Shown piece after piece: positions 37,033 to 46,968 of a stretch of 64,000 nt of DNA. The notes under the pieces were generated by a model. That model was given only the letters and a program-made list of their open reading frames with translations. It did not search any database and had not been told where the DNA came from. The DNA is from Stenotrophomonas sp. 24(2023) (GTDB lineage: Bacteria > Pseudomonadota > Gammaproteobacteria > Xanthomonadales > Xanthomonadaceae), in assembly GCF_030913365.1 (NCBI RefSeq), contig NZ_CP133160.1, forward strand, positions 3,572,001-3,636,000. The letters are read 5' to 3'. The translations under genes were made by a program, and so were the position numbers. Position 1 is the first letter of the stretch; the number at the start of each line of letters is the position of its first letter.

Positions 37033-37415
37033 GCCGGTTCCGTACCCCGCTGAAGAATGTCCGTGGCCTGGGTTCGGCCAAGACCGGTACCGAGCACTTC
37101 GTGCACCAGCGCCTGACCGCTGCGGCACTGGTCGTGCTGGGCATCTGGTTCCTGGTGTTCGTGCTGGGCCTGCTCGGCTCCGACTACCCGACCGCCACCG
37201 CCGCCATCGCCAAGCCGTGGAACGCAGTGCCGCTGATCGGCCTGCTGATCGCCATGTTCTGGCACGCCCAGCTCGGCCTGCAGGTGGTGCTGGAGGACTA
37301 CATCCACGAATCGCTGCTGGCGCTGATCCTCCAGACCGCAGTCAAGTTCGTCGCCATCCTCGGCATGATCGTCAGCGTGTTCGCGGTGGGCCGCATCGCC
37401 CTCGGCGTTGCCTGA
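37029..37415 (+). CDS. sdhD: Succinate dehydrogenase membrane anchor SdhD
   Basis: A 128-residue protein with three transmembrane helices, the second anchor of complex II. Family marks: TPLKNVRGLGSAKTGTEHF with VHQRLTAAAL, and the haem/quinone-side motif HAQLGLQVVLEDYIHE with the conserved His and the D-Y pair. ATG at 37029 overlaps the sdhC stop by 4 nt. sdhA follows 31 bp later. Confidence 0.95.
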   Translation: MSRFRTPLKNVRGLGSAKTGTEHFVHQRLTAAALVVLGIWFLVFVLGLLGSDYPTATAAIAKPWNAVPLIGLLIAMFWHAQLGLQVVLEDYIHESLLALILQTAVKFVAILGMIVSVFAVGRIALGVA

Positions 37416-37446
37416 GCCCAGGCACCAAGACAGGAATCCAGATTAG

Positions 37447-39237
37447 ATGTCCGCTTACAAGATCACCGAACACAAGTACGACATGGTCGTCGTCGGCGCC
37501 GGTGGCGCTGGCCTGCGCGCCACGTTCGGCCTGGCCCAGAAGGGCCTGAACACGGTCTGCCTGACCAAGGTGTTCCCGACCCGTTCGCACACCGTGGCCG
37601 CGCAGGGTGGTATTTCCGCCGCGCTGGGCAACATGGGTGAAGACGACTGGCGCTACCACTTCTTCGACACCATCAAGGGGTCGGACTGGCTGGGCGACCA
37701 GGACGCCATCGAGTACATGTGCCGCGAAGCGATTCCGGCCATCATCGAGCTGGAACACTACGGCGTGCCGTTCAGCCGTACCGAAGAGGGCAAGATCTAC
37801 CAGCGCCCGTTCGGTGGCATGACCACCAAGTACGGCGAAGGCCCGGCGGCGCAGCGTACCTGCGCGGCGGCCGACCGTACCGGCCACGCCATGCTGCACA
37901 CGCTGTACCAGCAGTCGCTGGCCCACAACGCGCGCTTCATGATCGAGTACTTCGCGCTGGACCTCATCTTCGACGATGAGGGCGCCTGCCGCGGCGTGCT
38001 GGCCCTGGACATGTCCGATGGCACCCTGCACCTGTTCCGCGCCCAGGGCGTGGTGCTGGCCACCGGTGGCTACGGCCGCGCCTACTTCAGCGCCACCTCG
38101 GCGCACACCTGCACCGGCGACGGTGGCGGCCTGGCCATGCGTGCCGGCATCGCCATGCAGGACATGGAGTTCGTGCAGTTCCACCCGACCGGCATCTACG
38201 GCGCCGGCTGCCTGATCACCGAGGGTGTCCGCGGTGAAGGTGGCATCCTGCGCAACAGCAGCGGCGAGCGCTTCATGGAGCGCTACGCACCGCACTACAA
38301 GGACCTGGCCTCGCGCGACGTGGTCAGCCGTTCGATGACCATCGAGATCCGCGAAGGCCGCGGCGTCGGCGAGCACAAGGACCACATCCTGCTCGACCTG
38401 ACCCACCTGGGCCCGGGCGTGATCGACGAGAAGCTGCCGGGCATCGCCGAGAGCGCCCGCATCTTCGCCGGCGTCGACGTGCACAAGCAGCCGATCCCGG
38501 TCATCCCGACCGTGCACTACAACATGGGCGGCATTCCGACCAACTTCCACGGCGAAGTCGTGCGCAAGGTGGGCGAGGACAACGACGCCGTGGTGCCGGG
38601 CCTGTACGCCATCGGCGAAGCAGCCTGCGTGTCGGTGCACGGCGCCAACCGCCTGGGTTCCAACTCGCTGCTGGACCTGGTGGTGTTCGGCCGTGCCGTG
38701 GCCAACCGCTGCGCCGCCACCATCAAGCCGGGCGCCTCGCACAAGCCGCTGCCCTCGGATGCCTGCGACAAGGCGCTGGGCCTGCTGGACAAGCTGCGCT
38801 ACGCCGATGGTGATACGCCGACCTCGGTCATCCGTGACCGCATGCAGCGCACCATGCAGGCCGACGCGGCGGTGTTCCGCACCAGCCAGTCGCTGAAGGA
38901 AGGCTGCGAGAAGATGGCCGACGTGTTCGATTCGTTCCAGGACGTGAAGGTCTCCGACCGTTCGCTGGTCTGGAACTCGGACCTGATCGAGACCTACGAG
39001 CTGAACAACCTGCTGCTGAACGCGGTGGCGACGATCAACTCGGCCGAACAGCGCAAGGAAAGCCGCGGTGCACACGCGCACGAGGATTATCCGGATCGCG
39101 ATGACGTCAATTGGCAGAAGCACACCCTGGTCACCGTCGACGAAAAGGGCAAGTGCAGCTTCGATTACCGTCCGGTGCACATGTACACGCTGACCGATGA
39201 CGTGGCCGTGGTGCCGCCGAAGCCGCGCGTGTACTGA
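37447..39237 (+). CDS. sdhA: Succinate dehydrogenase flavoprotein SdhA
   Basis: The 596-residue catalytic subunit of complex II, which oxidises succinate to fumarate with covalently bound FAD. FAD fold [18 protein letters not shown]; flavinylation His in [53 protein letters not shown]; catalytic-site [20 protein letters not shown]-terminal capping sequence [20 protein letters not shown]. The length equals the usual bacterial SdhA (588-600). It is flanked by the assembly factors that flavinate it (SdhE at 40192, SDHAF4-like at 36410). Confidence 0.98.
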   Translation: MSAYKITEHKYDMVVVGAGGAGLRATFGLAQKGLNTVCLTKVFPTRSHTVAAQGGISAALGNMGEDDWRYHFFDTIKGSDWLGDQDAIEYMCREAIPAIIELEHYGVPFSRTEEGKIYQRPFGGMTTKYGEGPAAQRTCAAADRTGHAMLHTLYQQSLAHNARFMIEYFALDLIFDDEGACRGVLALDMSDGTLHLFRAQGVVLATGGYGRAYFSATSAHTCTGDGGGLAMRAGIAMQDMEFVQFHPTGIYGAGCLITEGVRGEGGILRNSSGERFMERYAPHYKDLASRDVVSRSMTIEIREGRGVGEHKDHILLDLTHLGPGVIDEKLPGIAESARIFAGVDVHKQPIPVIPTVHYNMGGIPTNFHGEVVRKVGEDNDAVVPGLYAIGEAACVSVHGANRLGSNSLLDLVVFGRAVANRCAATIKPGASHKPLPSDACDKALGLLDKLRYADGDTPTSVIRDRMQRTMQADAAVFRTSQSLKEGCEKMADVFDSFQDVKVSDRSLVWNSDLIETYELNNLLLNAVATINSAEQRKESRGAHAHEDYPDRDDVNWQKHTLVTVDEKGKCSFDYRPVHMYTLTDDVAVVPPKPRVY

Positions 39238-39305
39238 GCCCACCCCGACTACCATGCAATCCGCGCCCATGGGGGCGCGGGCCGCCTGAGCCAACGAGAG
39301 CAGCC

Positions 39306-40091
39306 ATGGCCGAGTTTTCCCTGCCGAAGAATTCAAAGATCACGAAGGGCAAGCACTTCCCCGCCAAGACCGGCGGCAAGAACGTGCGCACCTTCAAGGT
39401 CTACCGCTGGAGTCCGGATGACGACAGCAACCCGCGCACCGACACCTACGAGGTGGACCTGGACAGCTGCGGGCCGATGGTCCTGGACGCGCTGATCAAG
39501 ATCAAGAACGAGATCGACCCGACCCTGACCTTCCGCCGTTCGTGCCGTGAAGGCATCTGCGGTTCGTGCGCGATGAACATCGACGGCACCAACACCCTGG
39601 CCTGCACCCGCGCCATCGCGGACTGCGGCAAGAAGGAAGTGCCGATCTACCCGCTGCCGCACATGAACGTGGTGAAGGATCTGGTTCCGGACCTGACCCA
39701 CTTCTACGCGCAGTACGCCTCGATCAAGCCGTGGATCCGCACCCAGACCCCGGCACCGCCGGACCGCGAGCGCCTGCAGTCGCCGGAAGACCGCAAGAAG
39801 CTCGACGGCCTGTACGAGTGCATCCTGTGCGCCTGCTGCTCGACCAGCTGCCCGAGCTACTGGTGGAACGGCGAGCGCTACCTGGGCCCGGCGATCCTGC
39901 TGCAGGCCTACCGCTGGATCATCGATTCGCGCGATGAAGACACCGGTGCGCGCCTGGACGATCTGGAAGATCCGTTCAAGCTGTACCGCTGCCACACCAT
40001 CATGAACTGCGCCCGGACCTGCCCGAAGGGCCTGAACCCGGCACTGGCGATCGCCGAGATCAAGAAGCTGATGATGGAACGCCGCGCCTGA
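39306..40091 (+). CDS. sdhB: Succinate dehydrogenase iron-sulfur subunit SdhB
   Basis: A 261-residue protein holding three clusters. [2Fe-2S] ligands in [21 protein letters not shown], [4Fe-4S] in [12 protein letters not shown] and [3Fe-4S] in [18 protein letters not shown]-terminal [20 protein letters not shown] is typical. It carries electrons from SdhA to quinone in the SdhCD membrane part. A 68-bp gap separates it from sdhA. Two palindromic repeats follow it before sdhE. Confidence 0.98.
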   Translation: MAEFSLPKNSKITKGKHFPAKTGGKNVRTFKVYRWSPDDDSNPRTDTYEVDLDSCGPMVLDALIKIKNEIDPTLTFRRSCREGICGSCAMNIDGTNTLACTRAIADCGKKEVPIYPLPHMNVVKDLVPDLTHFYAQYASIKPWIRTQTPAPPDRERLQSPEDRKKLDGLYECILCACCSTSCPSYWWNGERYLGPAILLQAYRWIIDSRDEDTGARLDDLEDPFKLYRCHTIMNCARTCPKGLNPALAIAEIKKLMMERRA

Positions 40092-40098
40092 TCGGCCG

Positions 40099-40170
40099 GG
40101 TGAAGCCAGGCCATGCGTGGCTTCACCGATCCACCTGCACCACCCGGTAGAGCCACGCCATGCGTGGCTT
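40099..40170 (+). repeat. Two SMAG-type repeats between sdhB and sdhE
   Basis: A hairpin unit GGTGAAGCCAGGCC / ATGCGTGGCTTCACC (40099-40127, outer arms perfect) and a standard unit starting GTAGAGCCACGCC (40147-40170). They lie within an otherwise compact operon and could lower expression of the genes that follow. Confidence 0.8.
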
Positions 40171-40191
40171 TGCTGTATCTGGAGAAACACG

Positions 40192-40440
40192 ATGGAAGAA
40201 GACATCCTGCTGAAGAAGCTGCGCTGGCGTTGCCGCCGCGGCATGCGCGAACTGGACCAGCTGTTCGAGCATTACCTTGACCACGAATGGGCCGAGGCAC
40301 CGACCGAAGAGCGCGAGGTTTTCCTGTTCCTGCTCGATTGCGAAGACGATAAGTTGTGGCGGTGGTTCATGGGCTACGAGGAGTGCCCGCATGCCCATGC
40401 CGTCCCGCTGCTCGACCGTATCCGCGCCCTCAAGGCTTGA
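40192..40440 (+). CDS. sdhE: FAD assembly factor SdhE
   Basis: An 82-residue protein of the SdhE/YgfY (SDHAF2) family that flavinates SdhA. The diagnostic RGMRELD is in [19 protein letters not shown], and [20 protein letters not shown] follows as in E. coli. The Shine-Dalgarno GGAGAA precedes ATG 40192. It lies downstream of sdhB and overlaps the next gene by about 50 nt, like the sdhE-ygfX pair of enterobacteria. Confidence 0.95.
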   Translation: MEEDILLKKLRWRCRRGMRELDQLFEHYLDHEWAEAPTEEREVFLFLLDCEDDKLWRWFMGYEECPHAHAVPLLDRIRALKA

Positions 40441-40837
40441 GTGGCGACCGTCCCGGCTGCAGGCCGGGGCGCAGGTGATGGTGCTGCTGGCCGCTCCCTG
40501 GCTGCTGAGCGCCAGCGACCTGCCGGTCGCGCTGTTCTGGCCGATGCTGGCGGGCGTGTGGGGCATCGGCCTGGCCCAGCTGGTGGTTGCCCTGCGGCGG
40601 CCACGCCATGTGCTGCTGCTGTGCCCGCCGCCGGAGCCGCTGCAGCTCGATGGCCAGCCGCTGTCGGCGCCCACCCTGCGGGTGCAGGGGCCCTGGCTGC
40701 TGCTGGGCGGGAAGGCCGGGCACCGCCAGCGCCTGCTGTTCTGGCCGGACGTGCTGGATCGCGCGCAACGACGTGAACTGCGTCTGGCCGTGGCCATCCG
40801 CAGCGTTTCCCGTCGGCCCCGGACGATGGCACCATAG
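40391..40837 (+). CDS. YgfX/CptA-like membrane protein
   Basis: A 148-residue protein with two hydrophobic helices near the N-terminus ([13 protein letters not shown] and [20 protein letters not shown]) and a soluble C-terminal part with [20 protein letters not shown], then [12 protein letters not shown]. This order (SRLEWRPS-, two helices, small beta-rich domain, D..RRELR end) is that of YgfX, encoded after sdhE in E. coli and once proposed as toxin CptA. Sequence similarity is low but the position is diagnostic. The ATG at 40391 lies inside sdhE; a later start would still leave both helices. Confidence 0.7.
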   Translation: MPMPSRCSTVSAPSRLEWRPSRLQAGAQVMVLLAAPWLLSASDLPVALFWPMLAGVWGIGLAQLVVALRRPRHVLLLCPPPEPLQLDGQPLSAPTLRVQGPWLLLGGKAGHRQRLLFWPDVLDRAQRRELRLAVAIRSVSRRPRTMAP

Positions 40838-40860
40838 GCTGAATCGACCGGCGTGCCTGC

Positions 40861-42094
40861 ATGTTCAAACCCATCCCCGTCTTCATCGGCCTGCGCTACC
40901 TGCGTGCCAAGCGCCGCAACGGCTTCATTTCCTTCATTTCCATGGCCTCCATCCTGGGCATCGCGCTGGGGGTGACGGTGCTGATCACCACCCTGGCGGT
41001 GATGAGCGGCTTCCAGAAGGAAATCCGTGACCGCCTGCTGCAGATGACCGCGCACACCACCATCAGCCGTGACGGCGAGCCGATGGACGATTGGCAGCAC
41101 GTCGTCGACGTGGCCCGCAAGGATCCGCGCGTGGCCGGTGCCGCGCCGTACATCGAGATCCAGTCGATGATCAGCGGCCCGCGCGTGCAGGGTGCGATCA
41201 TCCAGGGCATCGAGCCGGCGCTGGAACCGAAGGTGTCGGTGATCGACCAGAAGGTCACCAAGGGGCGGTATGACAGCCTGACCCCGGGCAGCTTCAATCT
41301 GCTGCTGGGCAAGGAACTGGCCATCTGGCTGGGCGTGGATGTCGGCGACCAGGTGCTGGTCACCTTCGCCGAAGTGCAGGGCACCCCGGCCGGTGCGGTG
41401 CCGCGCATGAAGCGCTTCACCGTCAGCGGCATCTTCGAGGCCGGTTACAACGAAGTCGATCGTGGCGTGGGCTTTGCCAACATGCAGGACCTGGAGCGCG
41501 TGCTGCGTGCCGACGGTGCCACCGGCGTGCGCCTGAAGCTGCATGACATGGACAAGGCGCTGGAAGTCGGTGTCGACCTGGCGCATGGCCTGGGCGGCGC
41601 GTTCCGGGTCAGCGACTGGACCCAGCAGAACGCCAACCTCTACCACTCCCTGCGCATGGAAAAGACGGTGATGGGCATCCTGCTCTCGCTGATCATCGCC
41701 ATGGGCGCCTTCAACCTGGTGTCGTCGCAGGTGATGCTGGTCACCGACAAGCAGGCGGACATCGCCATCCTGCGCACGCTGGGGCTGACCCCGGGCGGGG
41801 TGATGTCGGTGTTCATGGTGCAGGGGTCGCTGATCGGTATTTTCGGCACCGTGGCCGGCGTGATCGGTGGCATCACCCTGACCCTGAACCTGGAGCGCAT
41901 CCTGGGGGCCATCGAAAGCGTGTTCAAGATCAAGCTGCTGCCGGAGGACGTGTACTACATCACCGGCCTGCCGACCGACATGCAGCCCCGGGATATCGTG
42001 GTCATTACCCTGGTGGCGCTGCTGATGAGCTTCCTGGCCACCCTGTACCCCGCCTGGCGGGCAGCACGCACCCAGCCGGCGGAGGCCCTGCGCT

Positions 42095-42102
<8 letters not shown>
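40861..42102 (+). CDS. lolE: Lipoprotein-releasing ABC transporter permease (LolC/E)
   Basis: A 413-residue inner-membrane permease of the Lol system that releases lipoproteins to LolA. N-terminal [20 protein letters not shown] with the first helix ([20 protein letters not shown]) is the LolC/E signature; a large periplasmic domain follows (about 50-270), then three helices ([59 protein letters not shown]). Only one permease gene is present beside lolD, so it may act as a homodimer or have a partner elsewhere; the LolC versus LolE label is arbitrary. It overlaps lolD by 8 nt. Confidence 0.92.
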
Positions 42103-42808
<706 letters not shown>

Positions 42809-42842
42809 GCCCGGCCGGGGCATGCCTGCCCTTGCCTGAACA

Positions 42843-42872
42843 GGCGTGACGGCACGGTTCCGCCGTCACGCC
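42843..42872. terminator. 11-bp hairpin after lolD
   Basis: GGCGTGACGGC (42843-42853) pairs perfectly with GCCGTCACGCC (42862-42872) across an 8-nt loop, 35 bp after the lolD stop and 45 bp before the next start. No T-run; probable 3' end structure. Confidence 0.5.
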
Positions 42873-42916
42873 GGCAGGCGCATCATCGGGGCCATACCCC
42901 TTGCTGGAGCCGCGCC

Positions 42917-43375
42917 ATGAAGCCGTTTGCCGTCATCGCCGTCCTGTCCCTGGCCTTGTCAGCATGCGCCACGACCGGCCGCCTGGACGACGCGCAGAAG
43001 CTGGCGCTGTACAGCGCCCACGCCGGTCCGCCGGTCAATGACATGCTGCTGTTCGGCGGCCTCAACGGCTGGACGGCGCTGGGCGATCGCGCCCTGGCGG
43101 TGTGGACGCGTCCCAGCGAGGCCTACCTGCTGAAGCTGCGCGGTTCCTGCCAGGGCCTGGATTTCGCCAGCGCCATCGGCATCACCAGCCAGGGCTCGCG
43201 TGTATCGCGTGCGTTCGACAAGGTGCTGGTACGCGACCCGACGGGCCTGCCGCAGGTACCGTGCTTCATCGACACCATCCAGAAGCTGGACGTGAAGGCG
43301 CTCAAGGCCTCCGAGCAGGAGCTGCGCCAGGCCCAGCTGCAGGAGCGCGAGGCAGCGGCCGCGCCGGCCAGGTGA
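42917..43375 (+). CDS. DUF6491-like lipoprotein
   Basis: A 152-residue lipoprotein: signal MKPFAVIAVLSLALSAC with lipobox LSAC. The mature part has YSAHAGPPVNDMLLFGGLNG, WTALGDRALAVWTRPSEAYL, a Cys in LRGSCQGLDF, then CFIDTIQKLDVKAL. The pattern W-x-x-L-GD-x-AL-x-VWT-x-P and the two later cysteines match the DUF6491 family found in Xanthomonadaceae; function is unknown. The C-terminus is Ala/Gln-rich. Probably monocistronic. Confidence 0.75.
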   Translation: MKPFAVIAVLSLALSACATTGRLDDAQKLALYSAHAGPPVNDMLLFGGLNGWTALGDRALAVWTRPSEAYLLKLRGSCQGLDFASAIGITSQGSRVSRAFDKVLVRDPTGLPQVPCFIDTIQKLDVKALKASEQELRQAQLQEREAAAAPAR

Positions 43376-43460
43376 GCGGCCGGGCCGGGCCCGGTGGGAC
43401 GTGCCTTGCCCGTGCGTCCGGCAGGCCCGCGCGCTGCGTGGGCGCGCCGATACCCGGGGG

Positions 43461-43730
43461 TCACGCCTCGGGGGTGAACCCGGCTGGCTTTTCCGCGTCC
43501 TTCTCGAACAGGAACTTCACCAGCTCCTGTTCCAGGAACGCGCGGTGCTGCGGATCGCGCGGCGACAGACGGTTTTCATTGATCAGCATGGTCTGGTGGG
43601 CCAGCCACGCCGCCCAGGCCGGCTTGCCGATGGCGTTGAACACGCGCTGGCCAAGCTCGCCCGGATAGGGGACGAAATCCAGGCCCTCGGCATCGCGTTG
43701 TTCGTACTGGCAGAAGACGGTTCGGGGCAT
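43461..43730 (-). CDS. yggX: Probable Fe(II)-trafficking / oxidative protection protein YggX
   Basis: An 89-residue cytosolic protein of the YggX family, linked to iron handling and protection of Fe-S clusters from oxidation. The N-terminal [19 protein letters not shown] includes the conserved Cys7, followed by [18 protein letters not shown] and [16 protein letters not shown]. The length equals E. coli YggX (91). It lies 5 bp downstream of mutY on the minus strand, the same mutY-yggX order as in E. coli. Confidence 0.95.
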   Translation of the reverse strand: MPRTVFCQYEQRDAEGLDFVPYPGELGQRVFNAIGKPAWAAWLAHQTMLINENRLSPRDPQHRAFLEQELVKFLFEKDAEKPAGFTPEA

Positions 43731-43735
43731 GGTGG

Positions 43736-44869
43736 TCAGTCTCGGTTGCGGGATTTGGCAGGGGAACGCTTCTTCGGTGCGGCAGGTGCCGCGCCGTCGA
43801 GCAGTTTACGGATCGGTGCGGGCAGGCCCAGTGCAGCACGCTCGTCATCGGTGACCCAGCGCAGGCTGGGCGCCGCCATGCGCAGGCCGTTGACCCGGCG
43901 CGACAGCACCTGCAGGTGCAGCCGGTAGTGGCTGAAGGTGTGCTGCAGCCCCGGCAGTTCTTCGGCGTCTTCCAGCGAACCGTCGATGTGGCTGTCGAAC
44001 CAGTCCTGCAGGGCGCTGCCGCTGTCGGCCTGTGGCAGCGTCCACAGCTGCGCCCAGATGCCGGTATCCGGGCGCTTCTGCAGCAGGGTGCGGCCCTGGC
44101 CATCGCGCAGCAGCAACGCCACGGCTTCGCGTTCGGGCAAGGCCTTGCTGGGTTTGGGGGTGGGCAACTGTGCGGCCAGACCGTCGCGGCGTGCCACGCA
44201 GCCATCCTGCAGCGGGCAGATCACGCAGGCGGGCCGGCTGCGCGTACACACGGTTGCTCCCAGGTCCATCTGGGCCTGGGTGTAGTCGGCCATGCGGCCG
44301 CCCGGTACATGTGCCACGTGGGCCTGGGCCAGTGCCCACAGCTGCTTTTCCACTGCCGGCAGGCCAGGAAAGCCCTCGATGCCGTGGTAGCGGGTCAGCA
44401 CGCGCTTGACGTTGCCGTCGAGGATCGCGAACGGATCGTTCCAGGCCTGGCTGAGGATGGCGCCGGCCGTGCTGCGGCCGATGCCGGGCAATGCGTGCAG
44501 GGCATCGAAATCGCGTGGCAGCTCGCCGCCGTGTTCGGCCACGCAGCGCTTGGCGGCGGCGTGCAGGTTGCGGGCGCGGGCGTAGTAGCCCAGCCCGGCC
44601 CAGCGGGCCATCACCGCGTCGTTGTCGGCGGCCGCCAGCGCGGGCAGGGTGGGGAAGTCGGCCAGGAAGGCGTGGAAGTACCCGATGACCGTAGCGACCT
44701 GGGTCTGCTGCAGCATGATTTCCGACAGCCATACCCGGTAGGGGCTGCGTGGGTGCTGCCAGGGCAGGTCATGGCGGCCATGGCCATCGAACCAGTGCAG
44801 CAGGCGCGCGACGAAGGCGTCGTCCTGCGGAGTCGTGGCGCTGGCGTTGGGCTGGCGGGGCATCGGCAT
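43736..44869 (-). CDS. mutY: Adenine DNA glycosylase MutY
   Basis: A 377-residue base-excision enzyme that removes adenine opposite 8-oxoguanine. HhH-GPD domain with catalytic Glu in [20 protein letters not shown], hairpin [17 protein letters not shown] and catalytic Asp in [13 protein letters not shown]. The [4Fe-4S] ligands are spaced C-x6-C-x2-C-x5-C in [17 protein letters not shown]. The C-terminal NUDIX-like domain (about 235-350) recognises 8-oxoG. Length is near E. coli (350). Start is ATG 44869 or 44863. It is followed immediately by yggX. Confidence 0.96.
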   Translation of the reverse strand: MPMPRQPNASATTPQDDAFVARLLHWFDGHGRHDLPWQHPRSPYRVWLSEIMLQQTQVATVIGYFHAFLADFPTLPALAAADNDAVMARWAGLGYYARARNLHAAAKRCVAEHGGELPRDFDALHALPGIGRSTAGAILSQAWNDPFAILDGNVKRVLTRYHGIEGFPGLPAVEKQLWALAQAHVAHVPGGRMADYTQAQMDLGATVCTRSRPACVICPLQDGCVARRDGLAAQLPTPKPSKALPEREAVALLLRDGQGRTLLQKRPDTGIWAQLWTLPQADSGSALQDWFDSHIDGSLEDAEELPGLQHTFSHYRLHLQVLSRRVNGLRMAAPSLRWVTDDERAALGLPAPIRKLLDGAAPAAPKKRSPAKSRNRD

Positions 44870-44879
44870 TCCAGAGGGG

Positions 44880-44944
44880 CAGCCACCCATGGGGTGGCTC
44901 TACCAGGGGCGGTGCTGCGGGTAGAGCCACGCCATGCGTGGCTG
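44880..44944. repeat. Inverted pair of SMAG-type repeats between ftsY and mutY
   Basis: A minus-orientation unit (44880-44903, arms AGCCACCC/GGGTGGCT) and a plus-orientation unit starting GTAGAGCCACGCC (44921-44944), tail to tail with a 17-bp spacer. They fill the gap after ftsY. Confidence 0.85.
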
Positions 44945-44953
44945 CGCGGCAGG

Positions 44954-46261
44954 TCAGCCGCCCAGTGCTTCGGGCAGCAGTGCGTCCACGAACGCTTCCG
45001 GATCGAACACGCGCAGGTCTTCCGGGCGTTCGCCGATGCCGGCGAAGCGGATCGGAATGCCGAACTCACGGGCCAGTGCGAACACCACGCCGCCCTTGGC
45101 GGTGCCATCGAGCTTGGTCACCACCAGCCCGGTGACATCCACAGCGGCCTTGAACTGGCGAAGCTGCGAGAGCGCGTTCTGCCCGGTGGTGCCATCGATC
45201 ACCATGAGCACTTCATGCGGGGCGCTGGGGTCGATCTTGCCGAGCACGCGGCGGATCTTGCCCAGTTCGTTCATCAGCCCGGACTGCGTGTGCAGGCGGC
45301 CGGCTGTATCGGCGATCAGCACCGAGGTGCCGCGGGCCTTGCCGGCCTGCAGTGCATCGAACGCCACCGAGGCGGCATCGGCGTTCTGGCCCTGGGCGAC
45401 CACGGACACGCCGTTGCGTTCGCCCCAGGCCTGCAGCTGTGCCACGGCGGCGGCGCGGAAAGTATCGCCCGCGGCCAGCATCAGGCTGTGGCCTTCGTCC
45501 TTGAAGCGCTTGGCCAGCTTGCCGATGGTGGTGGTCTTGCCGACGCCGTTCACGCCGACGGTCAGCACCACGAACGGCTTGGCGTTGCGATCGATCAGCA
45601 GCGGCCTGGACACCGGTTGCAGGATGGCGATCAGCTCGGCGCGCAACGCGGCCAGCAGCGCCTGCGCATCGGCGAACTCGCGGGCCTTCATGCGCTTGCG
45701 TAGGCCTTCCACCAGGTCGGTGGTGGCGCCCACGCCGACATCGGCGGTCAGCAGTGCCGTCTCGATTTCATCCAGCAGGTCATCGTCGAGCTTGGGGTTG
45801 CGCGAGAACAGGCCGCCGAAGCTGCGGGCAAAGGCGCTGTTGCGCAGCCGCTCGCGCCAGCCGGGCTTGCCGGCCGGCGCCGGTTCGGCGTCGATCAGGA
45901 CGGGCAGGTCCGCGGCGGGTGCGGCCGGCTGCGCCACCGGGGTGACCGGGGCCAGCGGTGCCAGCACCGCAGCCGCGGCAAGCGCCTCGGCGCCGGTGTC
46001 TTCCGGTGCAGCCACCTGTTCCGGCGCCAGCGCGGGCGCAGCGGGTGCCACCGGGGTGGGCGGGGTGACCTGCGCGGCCGGCGGGGGCGCTACCGGGACA
46101 GTGGGTGCGCCCTCCACAGGGGCAGGCCCGGCCGGCGCGCTCTCGGCAGGGGCGGCGGGCGGGAAGGCCGCCGCCAGCTCATCGGCCGAATAGTGCTGGG
46201 TCTTGGGTGCCTCGGTCGCAGCGGCGTCCTGGGGCTTCTTGCGGCGGAAAAAACTGAGCAT
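44954..46261 (-). CDS. ftsY: Signal recognition particle receptor FtsY
   Basis: A 435-residue GTPase that docks SRP-ribosome complexes at the inner membrane. The N-terminal A domain (about 1-130) starts with the basic membrane-binding MLSFFRRKKPQ and is long and Ala/Pro-rich; the NG domain follows with G1 GVNGVGKTTTIGKLAKRF, DTFRAAAVAQLQAW, G3 DTAGRLHTQSGLMNEL, G4 VTKLDGTAKGGV and the closing GERPEDLRVFDPEAFVDALL. ATG at 46261. No ftsE/ftsX genes are next to it, unlike E. coli. Confidence 0.96.
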   Translation of the reverse strand: MLSFFRRKKPQDAAATEAPKTQHYSADELAAAFPPAAPAESAPAGPAPVEGAPTVPVAPPPAAQVTPPTPVAPAAPALAPEQVAAPEDTGAEALAAAAVLAPLAPVTPVAQPAAPAADLPVLIDAEPAPAGKPGWRERLRNSAFARSFGGLFSRNPKLDDDLLDEIETALLTADVGVGATTDLVEGLRKRMKAREFADAQALLAALRAELIAILQPVSRPLLIDRNAKPFVVLTVGVNGVGKTTTIGKLAKRFKDEGHSLMLAAGDTFRAAAVAQLQAWGERNGVSVVAQGQNADAASVAFDALQAGKARGTSVLIADTAGRLHTQSGLMNELGKIRRVLGKIDPSAPHEVLMVIDGTTGQNALSQLRQFKAAVDVTGLVVTKLDGTAKGGVVFALAREFGIPIRFAGIGERPEDLRVFDPEAFVDALLPEALGG

Positions 46262-46390
46262 TGGCAAAAGGCACTGAAGTCAGGGAGATATGCTACCACC
46301 CGGGCCCGTCCGGCCCGTGTGTACTCAAGTGGGGCGCGCAGCGGCCGATAACCGGTCCGGAGGGTTGCGCCGTGCGGCCCGGAGACCGCC

Positions 46391-46690
46391 ATGAACGATG
46401 TGATGGGAACCGCGCTTGGCGGGATGCGCGCGGCACAGCGGGGCGTACAGGTGGCCGCGCACAACGTGGCCAACGTCGCTACGCCCGATGCGACCCGCCT
46501 GCAGGTGCAGCGCAGTACCACCGCCGAGGGCGGCGTGCAGGCCGAGGTGGGCACCACCACCCCGGACCCGATGGCACCGCTGGGCGACCTGCTTGCGGCC
46601 AAGGCCGAGGTCCTGGCCTTCGCCGCCAACGCCACCGTCATCCGTCGGCAGGACCAGCTGCTGGGTTCGTTGCTGGACCGGCAGGCCTGA
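46391..46690 (+). CDS. Orphan flagellar rod/hook-like small protein
   Basis: A 99-residue protein. Residues 7-35 (TALGGMRAAQRGVQVAAHNVANVATPDAT) match the N-terminal rod/hook motif of FlgB/FlgC/FlgE/FlgG proteins, where ANNIANxxT is normal. The C-terminal helix DLLAAKAEVLAFAANATVIR resembles their other conserved end (…Y.AN..vi.t.d.m). Everything between, i.e. the core domain, is almost absent; FlgC has about 135 residues. No other flagellar gene is near. It may be a diverged rod-family paralogue; function unknown. Confidence 0.7.
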   Translation: MNDVMGTALGGMRAAQRGVQVAAHNVANVATPDATRLQVQRSTTAEGGVQAEVGTTTPDPMAPLGDLLAAKAEVLAFAANATVIRRQDQLLGSLLDRQA

Positions 46691-46795
46691 GCAGACCCGC
46701 CGGATGGCGGACAACCGCGATGGGCAATTTGGGGCGGCATGCCTGACCTGCCTTGGTGCGTGCAACCCTTCGATTGGCATGCTTGACCCGGCCTG

Positions 46796-46927
46796 GTAGG
46801 TGCCAACCTTGGTTGGCACGCTCTTCTGCGGGCGCCAACCAAGGTTGGCATCTACCAGGGCGGAGGAGCGCCAACCGAGGTTGGCGTCTACCGGGGCGGA
46901 GGCGCGCCAACCAAGGTTGGCATCTAC
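46796..46927. repeat. Cluster of four GTAG palindromes of the GCCAACC subtype
   Basis: Units at 46796-46819 (plus), 46832-46855, 46868-46891 and 46904-46927 (all minus), at a steady 36-bp step. Arms are CCAACC/GGTTGG around a short centre, unlike the CCACGC arms of the other repeats here. They occupy the gap before the 3' end of htpG; 46691-46795 holds only a degenerate fragment of the same type. Confidence 0.85.
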
Positions 46928-46968
46928 CCATCGCGGCGCCGGGCCATGCCCGGCGACCACCCCATCGG

